From assembly GCF_038593855.1 (NCBI RefSeq), contig NZ_CP151996.1, positions 372,001 to 436,000 of the forward strand: DNA of 64,000 nt, given 5' to 3'. How positions within the stretch are numbered: the stretch's first letter is position 1; each line of letters starts with the position of its first letter. Position numbers and translations under genes: made by a program. Under the pieces are notes generated by a model. It saw only the letters and a program-made list of their open reading frames with translations. It did not search any database and had not been told where the DNA came from. Of this stretch, positions 25,961-35,444 are shown one piece after another. This DNA is from Lysinibacillus sp. FSL M8-0337. Lineage in GTDB: Bacteria; Bacillota; Bacilli; Bacillales_A; Planococcaceae.

Positions 25961-26365
25961 TTAACTTTCTTGAGCCAATCTTGTCATCGCGTTTAACTCG
26001 TAAGCACGTACTTTACGCGGAATAAAACGACGGATGTCCATCTCATTGTACCCAACTTGGATACGTTTTTCATCTATAAGGATAGGGCTACGTAACATTC
26101 TTGGGTGCGCCTGAATAATCGCGTATAGCTCTTGAATAGAAAGCTGATCAATATCAATATTAAGATTTTTAAAATCATTTGAGTTTGTGGCAATAATTTC
26201 ATCAGTACCATCTTCTGTCATGCTTAAAATTTCTTTAAATTCAGCAAGTGTAAGAGGATGTGATGTAATACGTTTTTCTTTATATTCAATGTTGTGTTCT
26301 TTTAACCATTTTAATGCTTTTCTGGATGAAGAGCAGCTCGCTTGTGAGTAAATTGTAACTGTCAT
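25961..26365 (-). CDS. Spx/ArsC-family regulator with CxxS motif
   Basis: This 134-residue Spx-like protein has MTEDGTDEIIATNS, HPRMLRSPILIDEKRIQVGYN and IRRFIPRKVRAYEL, all close to Spx, which binds the alpha subunit of RNA polymerase and reprogrammes transcription under thiol stress. The N-terminal redox site of Spx is CxxC; here it is CSSS (Cys11, Ser14), so the intramolecular disulfide switch cannot form. It is thus probably a paralogue working independently of that switch, or through Cys11 alone. It is first gene of an operon with the MarR gene. The start ATG has a GGGGAATGAAGA leader and a clear promoter/operator upstream. Confidence 0.85.
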   Translation of the reverse strand: MTVTIYSQASCSSSRKALKWLKEHNIEYKEKRITSHPLTLAEFKEILSMTEDGTDEIIATNSNDFKNLNIDIDQLSIQELYAIIQAHPRMLRSPILIDEKRIQVGYNEMDIRRFIPRKVRAYELNAMTRLAQES

Positions 26366-26391
26366 TCTTCATTCCCCGCTTTCTTTGTTAG

Positions 26392-26420
26392 ATTATATTT
26401 TATGAATAGCTTATTAGTAA
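26392..26420 (-). promoter_or_regulatory. promoter of spx-like/marR operon
   Basis: On the minus strand TATAAT (26392-26397) lies 17 bases downstream of TTACTA (26415-26420). The -35 box is part of the proximal palindrome, so a repressor bound there would block polymerase. Confidence 0.6.
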
Positions 26421-26454
26421 GTTAAATAGGTTATACATATATCTTACTAGTAAG
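26410..26454. promoter_or_regulatory. paired 12-bp palindromes, probable MarR operator
   Basis: CTTATTAGTAAG (26410-26421) and CTTACTAGTAAG (26443-26454) differ at one base; the second is a perfect palindrome. Their centres are 33 bases apart, about three helical turns, so two dimers would bind the same face. Binding by the MarR protein encoded in the same operon is inferred from position. Confidence 0.65.
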
Positions 26455-26584
26455 CTATATATAAATCAATAGTTATTTAAAAAACATTTAAGAGAATATG
26501 ATATTTTTTAATCTATACTAAATATACGCTGGAAAGAGGGAAAAGTTTCATTAAATAAGCTTACAATGATGTAAGTTTAGAGGA

Positions 26585-26624
26585 AGTGCCAGTCACCCTC
26601 ACAATTGTGTGGGTGACTGGCACT
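26585..26624. repeat. near-perfect 40-bp palindrome, GTGACTGGCAC family
   Basis: AGTGCCAGTCACCC is followed by 12 central bases (themselves almost palindromic, CACAATTGTG) and the exact complement GGGTGACTGGCACT. It is a member of the dispersed repeat also present at 229, 43822 and 55069. Lying between the ABC-F gene and the spx-like promoter, it may stop transcripts of the ABC-F gene. Confidence 0.75.
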
Positions 26625-26636
26625 ATTTATTAGTAT

Positions 26637-28202
26637 TTAGCTTTGTTGACCAGATGTGAACCAGTCTTGTACATTCCATACTTTCGTTACTAAACCTTCA
26701 TAAAAATCAGGTTCATGGCTAACGAGTACGATTGTGCCTTTAAATTCTTTCATAGCACGTTTTAATTCTTCTTTTGCATCGACATCTAAGTGGTTTGTCG
26801 GTTCGTCAAATAGTAACCAGTTGGCTTCTTCCATCATGAGCTTACATAAACGAACTTTCGCTTGCTCACCACCAGATAAAGAATTAAGAGGGCGAGTGAT
26901 GTGATCTGTTTTTAATCCAGCACGTGCTAATGCGGCGCGTACTTGTGCCTGCTCCATGGATGGGAAGGCGTTCCAGACATCGTCAATTGGTGTAATTTTA
27001 TCTGCCTTTACTTCTTGTTCAAAGTAAGAAGGTGCTAAATAATCCCCACGAATAACTGTACCACTTAGCGGATTGATTTTACCGAGCATCGTTTTCAATA
27101 ATGTAGATTTACCAACACCATTCATACCGACTAAGGCAATTTTCTCGCCGCGTTCAATCATGAAGGAAAGTGGTGGTAGTAAGGGCTTGTCTTTATCGTA
27201 ACCGATGACTAAATTTTCAGCTTCGACTACATAACGGCTTGGTGTACGAGCTTCTTTGAAACCAAATTCAGGTTTTACTGCTGTTTCAGGACGGTCAATA
27301 CGTTCTAGACGATCAAGCTGCTTCGCGCGAGATTTAGCACGACCCGTTGTAGAGTAACGCGCTTTATTTTTTGCGATAAAGTCTTCTTGTTTTTTGATGA
27401 ATTCCTGTTGTTTTTCATATGCATCAATATGTTGACGTTTATTGATTTCAGCTAGCTCTAAAAACTTCTCGTACGTAGCTGTATAGCGAGTCAGTTTTGA
27501 AAACTCTAATTGGAAAATCACATCTACTGTCTCATTCATAAATTCCGTATCATGGGAAATTAATAAGAAGGCATGTGGATAGTTTTTTAAATAGATTTTT
27601 AACCATGTAATATGCTCTTCGTCTAAATAGTTTGTTGGCTCATCGAGTAATAATACCTTTGGCTTCTCTAATAAAAGCTTTGCCAGTAATACTTTCGTGC
27701 GTTGACCACCAGAAAGGGCAGCTACATCACGTTCAAGTCCAATCGCATCCAAACCTAAACCACGTGCAACCTCTTCGATTTTCATATCGAGTGAATAAAA
27801 ATCACCAGCATCAAGTGCATCTTGAACATCTGCCATTTGCTCGAGTAAATCTTCTAATTCTTCAGGTGTCGCTTCAGCCATTTTACCTGTAATTTCGTTT
27901 AGCTCTTCTTCTTTTTTATATAGAGGAAGGAAGGCATCACGCAATACATCGCGCATAGTACGTCCAGCAGTCAGCACAGTATGTTGGTCTAAATAGCCAT
28001 AATGTGTACCAGGTAGCCATTCAACCTTTCCGGCATCGTGAATTGTTTGCCCTGTAATAATTCCCATTAGAGTAGACTTTCCAACTCCGTTCGCGCCGAC
28101 AAGACCAATATGATCGCCTTCGACTAAACGGAAAGAAACATCTTTAAAAAGTGTGCGGTCACCAAATGAATGACCTAAGTTTTCAACTGTTAATATTGCC
28201 AT
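26637..28202 (-). CDS. ABC-F family ATP-binding protein (YkpA/YbiT-like)
   Basis: This 521-residue soluble protein has two ATPase domains and no membrane part. Domain 1 has GLVGANGVGKST, LSGGQRTKV and LLLDEPTNYLD; domain 2 has ALVGMNGVGKST, LSGGEQAKV and LLFDEPTNHLD. The linker between them is charged and helical (about 235-310), as in ABC-F proteins that act on the ribosome's E-site region. It lacks a C-terminal extension, which fits the YkpA/YbiT type rather than Uup. A role in translation, not in transport, is expected. I chose the ATG at 28202, 9 bases after GGAGG. The upstream frame to 28271 precedes this RBS. Confidence 0.87.
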   Translation of the reverse strand: MAILTVENLGHSFGDRTLFKDVSFRLVEGDHIGLVGANGVGKSTLMGIITGQTIHDAGKVEWLPGTHYGYLDQHTVLTAGRTMRDVLRDAFLPLYKKEEELNEITGKMAEATPEELEDLLEQMADVQDALDAGDFYSLDMKIEEVARGLGLDAIGLERDVAALSGGQRTKVLLAKLLLEKPKVLLLDEPTNYLDEEHITWLKIYLKNYPHAFLLISHDTEFMNETVDVIFQLEFSKLTRYTATYEKFLELAEINKRQHIDAYEKQQEFIKKQEDFIAKNKARYSTTGRAKSRAKQLDRLERIDRPETAVKPEFGFKEARTPSRYVVEAENLVIGYDKDKPLLPPLSFMIERGEKIALVGMNGVGKSTLLKTMLGKINPLSGTVIRGDYLAPSYFEQEVKADKITPIDDVWNAFPSMEQAQVRAALARAGLKTDHITRPLNSLSGGEQAKVRLCKLMMEEANWLLFDEPTNHLDVDAKEELKRAMKEFKGTIVLVSHEPDFYEGLVTKVWNVQDWFTSGQQS

Positions 28203-28295
28203 ATAGGTTGTTCCTCCATAATTTCGATTACGTCTTGTGTAGATAGATTCACTGTGCAACTGTTCATACATAATACAGTTGCAAGATGCGAAATA

Positions 28296-28481
28296 TTAAA
28301 GCTCTGCTAGTAGTTTGTTTAATTCTGCTAGCTTTGTTTCCATGTTAGCTAGGCGTTGCTCTGCTTTAGCGACTTGGTCGTTATGGCCTGTAGATTCAAG
28401 TTTTTCAATGTCGCCTTGTAAATTCATATAATCCATTTTTAATTCTTTAATTTGATATTCAATCTCGCTTTTTGTTGGCAT
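28296..28481 (-). CDS. SE1832-family small coiled-coil protein
   Basis: This 61-residue protein is almost entirely helical. The sequence TKSEIEYQIKELKMDYMNL followed by LQGDIEKLESTGHN is the hallmark I associate with the SE1832 family, widespread and uncharacterised in Bacillota. Heptad-like Leu/Ile spacing continues to the C-terminus (MET.LAELNKLLAEL), predicting a coiled coil. The ATG at 28481 follows AAGGAGC by 9 bases; the frame upstream to 28556 has no RBS. It lies 93 bases upstream of the ABC-F gene in the same orientation, without a terminator between, so they may be co-transcribed. Confidence 0.75.
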   Translation of the reverse strand: MPTKSEIEYQIKELKMDYMNLQGDIEKLESTGHNDQVAKAEQRLANMETKLAELNKLLAEL

Positions 28482-28692
28482 CGTATGTCGCTCCTTTATC
28501 GTTTCATTTGTATTACCAATGCGTGTAAAAGCGATGGAGGTTTTATCATCCCCCACCGCTTAATTGTTAAAATCAATCGGGTACTGATGCTTTAAACTCC
28601 CTTGAAAATTCTAGCCTACAATCAACTAGAAGCAAGGGGAAAAGAAGTGAAAAATTCTAATATATTGTATCATATTCACCTTCAAAGAATCA

Positions 28693-29739
28693 CTAAGTTG
28701 AAGCGATATTATGTCGATCATAAGCGAAATCGAGTAATAATGATTCCAATGTTTGGTTATTGCTTGCGAGATTCAGCTGTCGCTGTTTTTTTACAGCCCG
28801 CTCACTACGAGCCTCATGCAATAAAAACTCCATCACCGCATTTTGTATTTGTGATTGTTTCATCTTACGGCCGAGACCAAGGTGAATAAAGCCATTATGC
28901 TCACGAGGAAAAGCATGTAATAGCTCGTTCTCCGTTTGTGCAAGTGTAATACAAGGCACACCGTAAGAAGCAATTTTATAAGGTGTATAGTTCGCATTGC
29001 AAATAATGACATCGGCTTTGGGCAATAATTTGAGAAGTGCGTCTTTATCACGCAATATGGCAGTATTACGACGACTAAGTACCATCATTTGCAAGTCATC
29101 CGTCGCATGGCGATAGCTATCATCTATCATGACTGTAATTTGTAGTGGGATTTGTAGCTGGGTTAAGTGGCGAAGAGTTCGATACGTTAAGTTATGCTCG
29201 TCCCCATCCTCAAAAGCAACAACAATATGAGGCGGGTTTTCAGGGACTTTAACATCAGGTAATGATTCAGAATGTTGATAGGCTGCTGGTAATGCAAAGG
29301 CGAAACTGCCACCAATATAATGAGATGGAAAATAATCTTTTACTTCTTGATAGAGTGCGAGTAACACACAATCGCAGGCTTGGCCACCATCACCAAAATC
29401 ATCAAAATGAATTATCGTTTTACAGAATGGTCGTAAACTTTCCACTTGCCAGCTTTCGGAGTTGCGACCGTCCCTGACAATTAAATCAGGCTGTATGGCT
29501 TTGATTTGCTTAGGTAATTCGTCAAAAAGATCGAATAGTATTGGTGAAAGATTGTGATTCATTAAAATTTGAATCCCATCATTAGAAGGGGTTTTGACGA
29601 ATATGAAAACGTCCTCTTGCACAAGCAACTTAGCCAAAGTTGCAACCCGTTCAAAAGGATACAGCCCTTTATCAATACAGCTTTCAATTATGAAAACAAT
29701 CGATTTTTTCGGTTTTATTGTTTGTGTTTCGTTTTGCAA
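28693..29739 (-). CDS. SpsG/PseG-like glycosyltransferase-fold protein
   Basis: This 348-residue cytoplasmic protein has a GT-B fold. Recognisable parts are IVFIIESCIDKGLYPFERVATLA at the N-terminus, PDLIVRDGRNSE, then TIIHFDDFGDGGQACDCV and the C-terminal half with ADVIICNANYTPYKIASYGVP and PCITLAQTENEL. These resemble PseG, the UDP-sugar hydrolase of pseudaminic acid synthesis, and SpsG, a spore-coat polysaccharide protein. The basic GHxxR motif of true PseG is not obvious near the N-terminus, so the reaction is uncertain. The start is TTG, after AAAGGAT. No other sugar-nucleotide genes are adjacent. Confidence 0.65.
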   Translation of the reverse strand: MQNETQTIKPKKSIVFIIESCIDKGLYPFERVATLAKLLVQEDVFIFVKTPSNDGIQILMNHNLSPILFDLFDELPKQIKAIQPDLIVRDGRNSESWQVESLRPFCKTIIHFDDFGDGGQACDCVLLALYQEVKDYFPSHYIGGSFAFALPAAYQHSESLPDVKVPENPPHIVVAFEDGDEHNLTYRTLRHLTQLQIPLQITVMIDDSYRHATDDLQMMVLSRRNTAILRDKDALLKLLPKADVIICNANYTPYKIASYGVPCITLAQTENELLHAFPREHNGFIHLGLGRKMKQSQIQNAVMEFLLHEARSERAVKKQRQLNLASNNQTLESLLLDFAYDRHNIAST

Positions 29740-29947
29740 ATGTATCCCATCCTTTCATCTGTCTATTTAAATTATGGTGAAAAATGGGCAAGTATGTGTA
29801 AAAATTAACATTAGATAAATAAAGTATGCAGTGAAACTTCAAAAATGGCGTTTGTCGTACCGATGAATAATAGAGAGGATAAGCAAATGTTCTTATTCCT
29901 AATATACATATCTAGTAATTGTCTATGTTAAGGCAGATAGGAGGAGT

Positions 29948-30796
29948 ATGAAATTGGGTATGCGTTCGGCAATTGTCGTGGGAGCCACTGGATTAACGGG
30001 AAGCTCGCTCATAGAACAGTTATGTGAAAATGATGAATACGTTTCGGTAATCGTTATTGCACGAAGAAAGCTTAACTATGAACACCCGAAGTTAGAGGTC
30101 AAGATTCGTAACTTCGACACACTAGAAGAAAAAGATATTGAATTTGCGCATGAGCTATATTGTTGTTTAGGTACAACGATCAAAAAGGCTGGCTCACGTG
30201 AAGAATTTGAAAAAGTGGATTTTGAATACCCACTAGCTATTGCTTCATTAGCAAAAAAACAAGGGATTCCACATTTGCTTATTATAACGGCAATGGGTGC
30301 GAATGAACGGTCAAAAATTTACTACAATCGGGTAAAGGGTAAGCTGGAGCAGGCTTTAATAGAGCTTGGTATGCAACGCTTATCCATTATTCGTCCATCG
30401 CTGTTAGTAGGGCATCGAGATGAATTTCGTTTTGGCGAAAAGGCGGGCGAAAAGGTGTTAAAACTTGTTAAACCTTTGCTAGTAGGACCATTAAAACGTA
30501 TGCGCTCTATCAATGCTTCGCAGGTGGCAAAAGCGATGATTGTTATTGCATTACATGGCAAGAAGCAACCAGTGACCATCTATCCTTCCCAACAACTAGC
30601 TACAATGAATTTTCCAAAAGTGGCTCATGAAGAATTTACGCGTGAGGAGCTATTTAATTGGCAAAAGCGAAAAGGTGCAGATGTAACTGAAGCGGATAAG
30701 GTAAATCGAGAGGTCATCATTAATCGAGATAAATTTAAAGTAGAGGAAAGCGTAGTAGACAAAGAGGTGACATTTCATCGCGAGAATGAAAAATAG
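29948..30796 (+). CDS. TIP30/HTATIP2-like atypical SDR, NAD(P)-binding
   Basis: This 282-residue Rossmann-fold protein begins SAIVVGATGLTGSSLIEQL (NAD(P)-binding GxxGxxG). It contains CCLGTTIKKAGSREEFEKVD followed by HLLIITAMGANERSKIYYNRVKG with the Tyr-x3-Lys pair (YNRVK), and the family's RPSLLVGHR. This matches atypical short-chain dehydrogenases related to TIP30 and B. subtilis YwnB-like proteins. Substrate is unknown. A charged, probably flexible tail of about 60 residues (ADKVNREVIINRDKFKVEE) follows the fold and is unusual. The start is ambiguous: the ATG at 29948 is only one base from GAGGAG, while TTG 29954 and ATG 29960 are better spaced. Confidence 0.75.
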   Translation: MKLGMRSAIVVGATGLTGSSLIEQLCENDEYVSVIVIARRKLNYEHPKLEVKIRNFDTLEEKDIEFAHELYCCLGTTIKKAGSREEFEKVDFEYPLAIASLAKKQGIPHLLIITAMGANERSKIYYNRVKGKLEQALIELGMQRLSIIRPSLLVGHRDEFRFGEKAGEKVLKLVKPLLVGPLKRMRSINASQVAKAMIVIALHGKKQPVTIYPSQQLATMNFPKVAHEEFTREELFNWQKRKGADVTEADKVNREVIINRDKFKVEESVVDKEVTFHRENEK

Positions 30797-30913
30797 GTTC
30801 CTTTCATATCATTCCGCCTAAAGACTGAATTTCATGTTTTGACTGCTACAATTCTTTCCGTGACTCTATTCATTTGTTACAATATTATTGTAGAAGATGA
30901 ATGTGGAGGCAAA

Positions 30914-31474
30914 ATGAATATGAAAATTTTACTCGTTGATGGCACAATGTTTGGGCGTAAAACTGGTGCTATTTTAGAGCAAGTAGAGCATTATATTAAA
31001 GAATTCGATGCTAGTTTCGACTTAGAAATTATGCATTTTAGTGAATATAAGCATCAAATTGTCGATGGTTCACCATTAAATGATGATATGAAAAAAATGA
31101 TTCAAAAATTTGAAGAAGCGGATGCGTATATTATTGCTACGCCAATTTTCCAAGCTTCAATTCCAGGTGTGTTAAAAAATGCATTTGATTTCTTACATCC
31201 GAAAACGATGCGTTATAAGCCTGTTTCTATCGTAGCGAATGGTGGCACATATCAGCACCATTTAGTAGTTGAAAATCAACTAAAACCAATTTTAGACTAC
31301 TTCCGTGCGCTTGTAACACCAAACTATGTCTATACACATACATCACATTTTGATGCAGACAATAAAATTGTAGACGAGGATGTTCATAATCGTTTACGTG
31401 AAATGGCTCGCGTTTTTGTTCAGTACTGCGAAATGAGTAAATCATTACCGAAAGAAACAATAGACCAACATTAA
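30914..31474 (+). CDS. NADPH-dependent FMN reductase-family protein
   Basis: This 186-residue flavodoxin-like protein begins MKILLVDGTMFGRKTGAIL, the phosphate-binding loop for FMN. It continues ADAYIIATPIFQASIPGVLKN (conserved P-x-Y/F-x-G.S.P loop) and ends the core with VSIVANGGTYQHHLV. It belongs with FMN reductases of the SsuE/azoreductase group, and the physiological electron acceptor is unknown. The ATG at 30914 is 5 bases after GTGGAGG; a second ATG at 30920 is also possible. A terminator follows. Confidence 0.83.
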   Translation: MNMKILLVDGTMFGRKTGAILEQVEHYIKEFDASFDLEIMHFSEYKHQIVDGSPLNDDMKKMIQKFEEADAYIIATPIFQASIPGVLKNAFDFLHPKTMRYKPVSIVANGGTYQHHLVVENQLKPILDYFRALVTPNYVYTHTSHFDADNKIVDEDVHNRLREMARVFVQYCEMSKSLPKETIDQH

Positions 31475-31547
31475 ACAAAGGCAAGTACTGTTCCTAAACA
31501 GCTATGACGAGCAAGAGTTACACTGATGCGTAATTTTGCAATATTAT

Positions 31548-31595
31548 AAAGTCCCTTGTACAGTGGAAGGAAATCACTGTGCAGGGGATTTTTCT
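31548..31595 (+). terminator. terminator after FMN reductase gene
   Basis: GTCCCTTGTACAGTG pairs with CACTGTGCAGGGGAT, with one mismatch, followed by five Ts. Confidence 0.8.
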
Positions 31596-31660
31596 TTTCA
31601 GAATTCCTTTTACGATATGATAAAATAATACTTTAGTGAAATCGGAAGGGAGGGCAGCTC

Positions 31661-34600
31661 ATGCAGAACATCGCTTTACTAGAGAAACAACGCTGTAATT
31701 TAATTTTGACGAATAAGGCGAAGGAGGCGGTAGAGGAATGCTCAGCAAATGAGCATGCCTTTTTTGCGTTACAAAAAACATTGACCGTCTATATTGAAAA
31801 AAGAAAAGCAAAAACAATTGGCGAAACGTTTTTATCGATTTATTTTAATGCAGAGCATAATGAAAAGTTAGACAGTATATTGGCAGGAAAAACAGCGATT
31901 ATGGATTGCGTGCTAAAAGTGGAAGGGTTATTAGCAACAAATATTCGTTTTGTACATATGCGTGGTCCAATTAGTACGAATCGTCGTTTACCAGCGGCAT
32001 TGCAATTTGTCACAAAGCCCAATAATGGCGCTGGAATCCCACTTGATCTTCACACGAAAATTAGAGAGCTACCGATTGCAGAGGAACGGACAGAATATGT
32101 GAAAAAGCGTATTGCAAGCTGGGAAGGCTATTTAAAAATTCAAGAACGTGATGCGACAATTGATGATATTCATACGGACTTTAAACAAAGCTACTATAAT
32201 GAAGATTTCTCACGTTTAACACTTGTATGTCCATATGTGAAGGCGAAGGAATGGAAGCAACTCGAAGGATTAAGTGTGAGCATCCAAGGGGTACGTGGTG
32301 AAATTGGACAAGTGTTAAAGGCGAATGCGGGTAAGCAAACAGTGGAAATTGACTTAAAGCCTTTTGCACAGGAGCAAGCGCGCAAAGACCAGCTAAACTT
32401 GCGCTCAAAACAAGCAAGCTTTAGTAATTTTGCGACACTAAGTCAAATTCGACGCTTACGTAACGGCTTTACAAAGCTTGAAAAGGGCGAAGCAGTAAAT
32501 GCTAACTTAGAGACGATTTTATTCGAAAAGCGTCCGACTGTCCGTACAGCAAAGCTCCGTGACGATATTGAGTTTCATAATAATTTAAATGAATATCAAC
32601 GGAAAGCTGTAATCGGCGCATTATCTGTAGAAGATTTGTATGTTATTCAAGGACCCCCTGGAACTGGGAAAACAACGGTTATTTCAGAGATTTGCCAGCA
32701 AAACGTAAAAGCAGGCTTAAAAACACTCGTTGCCTCGCAGTCAAACTTAGCTGTAGATAATGCCTTAGGAAGACTTCTCTCCAATCAAGAAATTCGTATT
32801 TTACGATATGGCCGAACAGAAAGTATTGAAGAAGAGGGGAAAAAATTCATTGAGGAAAATGTTGCCCTACATTGGCGTGAGCAAACATTAGCTGCTGTTG
32901 AAGAAGAAATTACGGCTTTTACTGAACGTGAACAAGAATTACAAGTGAGTATAAGTAAAACAACTGATGAGCTAGCGAAATTGCAAGCGTGGCTCGAAGA
33001 ACTAACAAAGGAAATTGCTGCTAAGGAGCAAGCGGCAATAGATGAACCGATTTTACAAAAAGAAATACAATCGCTAAAAAAAGAGTTAAAAACGGCAAAA
33101 GCGGAAAAAGAAGCGAGTGAAGCACAAAAAGAGCACTATGAAAAACAGCTTGCACAGTTAGCGTCCGCTATTCAATCACAGGAGCAAATAGTAGCTGAAT
33201 ACGCATCTGCTGAACAGTTACAACAAACGATTCAAGACAGCACCATCAAAATAGAGCAATGGCAAACGGCTATTCAATATAAAAAATTACTTGTAGAAAA
33301 ACAAGAGCTCACAACGCAGTTTCAAGATATTCAAGCGAAATATGAACAAGAAAATAAGCGTTTGCTTTTAATGAAGGAAAGTCAAAATTATATCGGTTCA
33401 TTAACATCCTATGAACGTATTCAACGGTTTTTACAGCATTATCACGTTCAACCTTCAGCTGTGTTAGCACAGCAAATTCGACGACTAGAGCATTTAGAGG
33501 ATGCCAAAGATTTAGAAGCATGGGCAACCATAAATACGCGTCTACAAAAAGCGATTGCAAAACTTGAAGCGTCGGTTTCACCTGAAGGGAAAGAGCGGGC
33601 CCTTGCGAAAAGCCGTCAACAGCCTGTTCAATCGTTCTCCCTACAAAATTTAACCGGCGTCTTTGCACAGCTAAATGCCTCATTTCAAGAAGGGCAAACA
33701 CCGCCAATGGAACAGTTAGAAAGCTATTTACTGGGACTGTATATGCGTCGCGATTTTGTGTGGCAAAAGGGGATGGCACTTCGCCAACAACAGGAGCATA
33801 AAGATCGTGAATTTGAGTCGCTCCGTAAAAGTATCGCAAGTTTAATACACCAAGAATGTGCGATTACAAGCTTCGATGTACAAAGCTTGCAGCGTCAATT
33901 GCAGCCATATTTAACTCATACCGAGCGTTTACAACAACTTGCAGATACATTCCAAGCTGAGGCTATACCAGAAGAATCCGTAGAGCAGTTGAAAATGCTC
34001 GTAACTACAACGCAATCCTCTGTGCAAACAGCCCGTCAGCAGTTTCAGGCTGTTGAACAAGCAAATACACAGCTCTTACCGAAAAGAGCGGCACATCAAA
34101 CAGCTAAGGCAAGCTTACAAGAGATTGACGAAGAGCTAGCCCAGTTAGAAGAAAAAATTAAAGCTATTAATATAGAAGGACTTAAAAAGGAAAAACAACT
34201 AACGGCTTTAACAACATTGCTACAATCCACGCCAGAGCGCACATTAGAAGAAGTGAAGGAAGCTATTCAAACAGCAAATGCTAGTTTAGAAGAGCTACAT
34301 CGAAAACAACAGCAGCTACCTCTACGTAAGAAATTACAAGAGCAATGGCGCGATAAGCTGCAAAACGCCACGGAATATGATTTAGATGAAATTCGTAAAT
34401 TGTATGTGCGTCATGCCAACGTAATCGGCACAACATGCGTTGCTTCAGCAAGCAAGGAGTTTATGGAAAACTATCCAACGTTTGATGTTGTGATTATTGA
34501 TGAAGTATCTAAGGCTACACCGCCAGAGCTATTATTACCAATGTTAAAAGGTAAAAAAATAATTTTAGTGGGTGACCATCATCAGTTACCACCATTACTT

Positions 34601-35443
34601 GGGGATGATACGTTGGAGGAAACGTTGAAAGGCATGCTAGAAGAAAATCCTAATTTTGATGGGGCGCAAGAGTTGAAAAGCTTGCTCCGTGAATCGCTAT
34701 TTGAGCGATTATTTAATAACCTACCGTCAACACATAAGCAAATGCTTGCATTGCAGTATCGTATGCATGAAAAAATTATGCACAGCATTACACCATTTTA
34801 CGCCAAGGAAGAAAACGGCCTGCAATGTGGATTACCAGATTCGGATGCAGCCCGTGACCATGGCTTAGAAGGGCAATTTGTCGGTCGTGATGATCATTTG
34901 CTATGGATCGATATGCCAGCGGAAAAACCGTTTTTAGAGGAACAAGTTAAGGGCGGCACAAGTCGTTATAATGAAGGAGAATTACAAACAATTCGTCATA
35001 TTTTAACGGATTTGAATACTGCCGTGATGGAGGCGAAAAAGGCTGGTCGCATACCACAGGATGCACAGAAAAGTGTAGGCGTTATTAGCTTCTATGGCGA
35101 GCAGGTGAAGAAAATCAATCGCCTTCTCCAACAGGAATTACAGTTACCACATCTTCAATTTAGAACGGGCACAGTCGATAAGTTCCAAGGGATGGAGATG
35201 GATGTCATCTTAGTTAGTATGGTGCGGAATACGCCAAAAGGAGGGGACATTGGCTTTGCGAGAGATTATCGCAGGTTAAATGTCGCACTATCTCGTGCGC
35301 GAGAACTGTTAATGCTTGTCGGTAGTGCTGATATGTTTGCAAAACGTGCGAAACATCAAGATACACGTGATATGTACAGCAATCTTTTAACAACGGTGAA
35401 ATCCTACAATGGCTTACGTAATCATAAAGGACAGGTGATGTAG
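31661..35443 (+). CDS. UPF1/DNA2-type SF1B helicase with large coiled-coil insertion
   Basis: This 1260-residue protein has a unique N-terminal domain (about 1-290), then a split SF1 helicase core. Motif Q/I is NEYQRKAVIGALS with GPPGTGKTT (331-339) and motif Ia is TLVASQSNLAVDN. A roughly 500-residue, Gln/Glu/Lys-rich coiled coil (about 400-920) follows. Motif II is VVIIDEVSKATP (about 944), motif III is LVGDHHQLPP (about 970), then LQYRMHEKI, VDKFQGMEMDVILVS (motif V) and RRLNVALSRARELL (motif VI). The placement of a long coiled coil between motifs Ia and II recalls the 1B/stalk insertions of the UPF1-like group, but here it is huge. The substrate (RNA or DNA) is not known. The next gene starts two bases after its stop, so the two act as a unit. 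Confidence 0.82.
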   Translation: MQNIALLEKQRCNLILTNKAKEAVEECSANEHAFFALQKTLTVYIEKRKAKTIGETFLSIYFNAEHNEKLDSILAGKTAIMDCVLKVEGLLATNIRFVHMRGPISTNRRLPAALQFVTKPNNGAGIPLDLHTKIRELPIAEERTEYVKKRIASWEGYLKIQERDATIDDIHTDFKQSYYNEDFSRLTLVCPYVKAKEWKQLEGLSVSIQGVRGEIGQVLKANAGKQTVEIDLKPFAQEQARKDQLNLRSKQASFSNFATLSQIRRLRNGFTKLEKGEAVNANLETILFEKRPTVRTAKLRDDIEFHNNLNEYQRKAVIGALSVEDLYVIQGPPGTGKTTVISEICQQNVKAGLKTLVASQSNLAVDNALGRLLSNQEIRILRYGRTESIEEEGKKFIEENVALHWREQTLAAVEEEITAFTEREQELQVSISKTTDELAKLQAWLEELTKEIAAKEQAAIDEPILQKEIQSLKKELKTAKAEKEASEAQKEHYEKQLAQLASAIQSQEQIVAEYASAEQLQQTIQDSTIKIEQWQTAIQYKKLLVEKQELTTQFQDIQAKYEQENKRLLLMKESQNYIGSLTSYERIQRFLQHYHVQPSAVLAQQIRRLEHLEDAKDLEAWATINTRLQKAIAKLEASVSPEGKERALAKSRQQPVQSFSLQNLTGVFAQLNASFQEGQTPPMEQLESYLLGLYMRRDFVWQKGMALRQQQEHKDREFESLRKSIASLIHQECAITSFDVQSLQRQLQPYLTHTERLQQLADTFQAEAIPEESVEQLKMLVTTTQSSVQTARQQFQAVEQANTQLLPKRAAHQTAKASLQEIDEELAQLEEKIKAINIEGLKKEKQLTALTTLLQSTPERTLEEVKEAIQTANASLEELHRKQQQLPLRKKLQEQWRDKLQNATEYDLDEIRKLYVRHANVIGTTCVASASKEFMENYPTFDVVIIDEVSKATPPELLLPMLKGKKIILVGDHHQLPPLLGDDTLEETLKGMLEENPNFDGAQELKSLLRESLFERLFNNLPSTHKQMLALQYRMHEKIMHSITPFYAKEENGLQCGLPDSDAARDHGLEGQFVGRDDHLLWIDMPAEKPFLEEQVKGGTSRYNEGELQTIRHILTDLNTAVMEAKKAGRIPQDAQKSVGVISFYGEQVKKINRLLQQELQLPHLQFRTGTVDKFQGMEMDVILVSMVRNTPKGGDIGFARDYRRLNVALSRARELLMLVGSADMFAKRAKHQDTRDMYSNLLTTVKSYNGLRNHKGQVM

Positions 35444-35444
35444 G

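Noticed and set aside
33309-33839. 176-codon minus-strand frame inside the helicase gene
   Set aside because: It is a shadow of the coiled-coil coding region, whose repetitive Gln/Glu codons avoid stops on the other strand.
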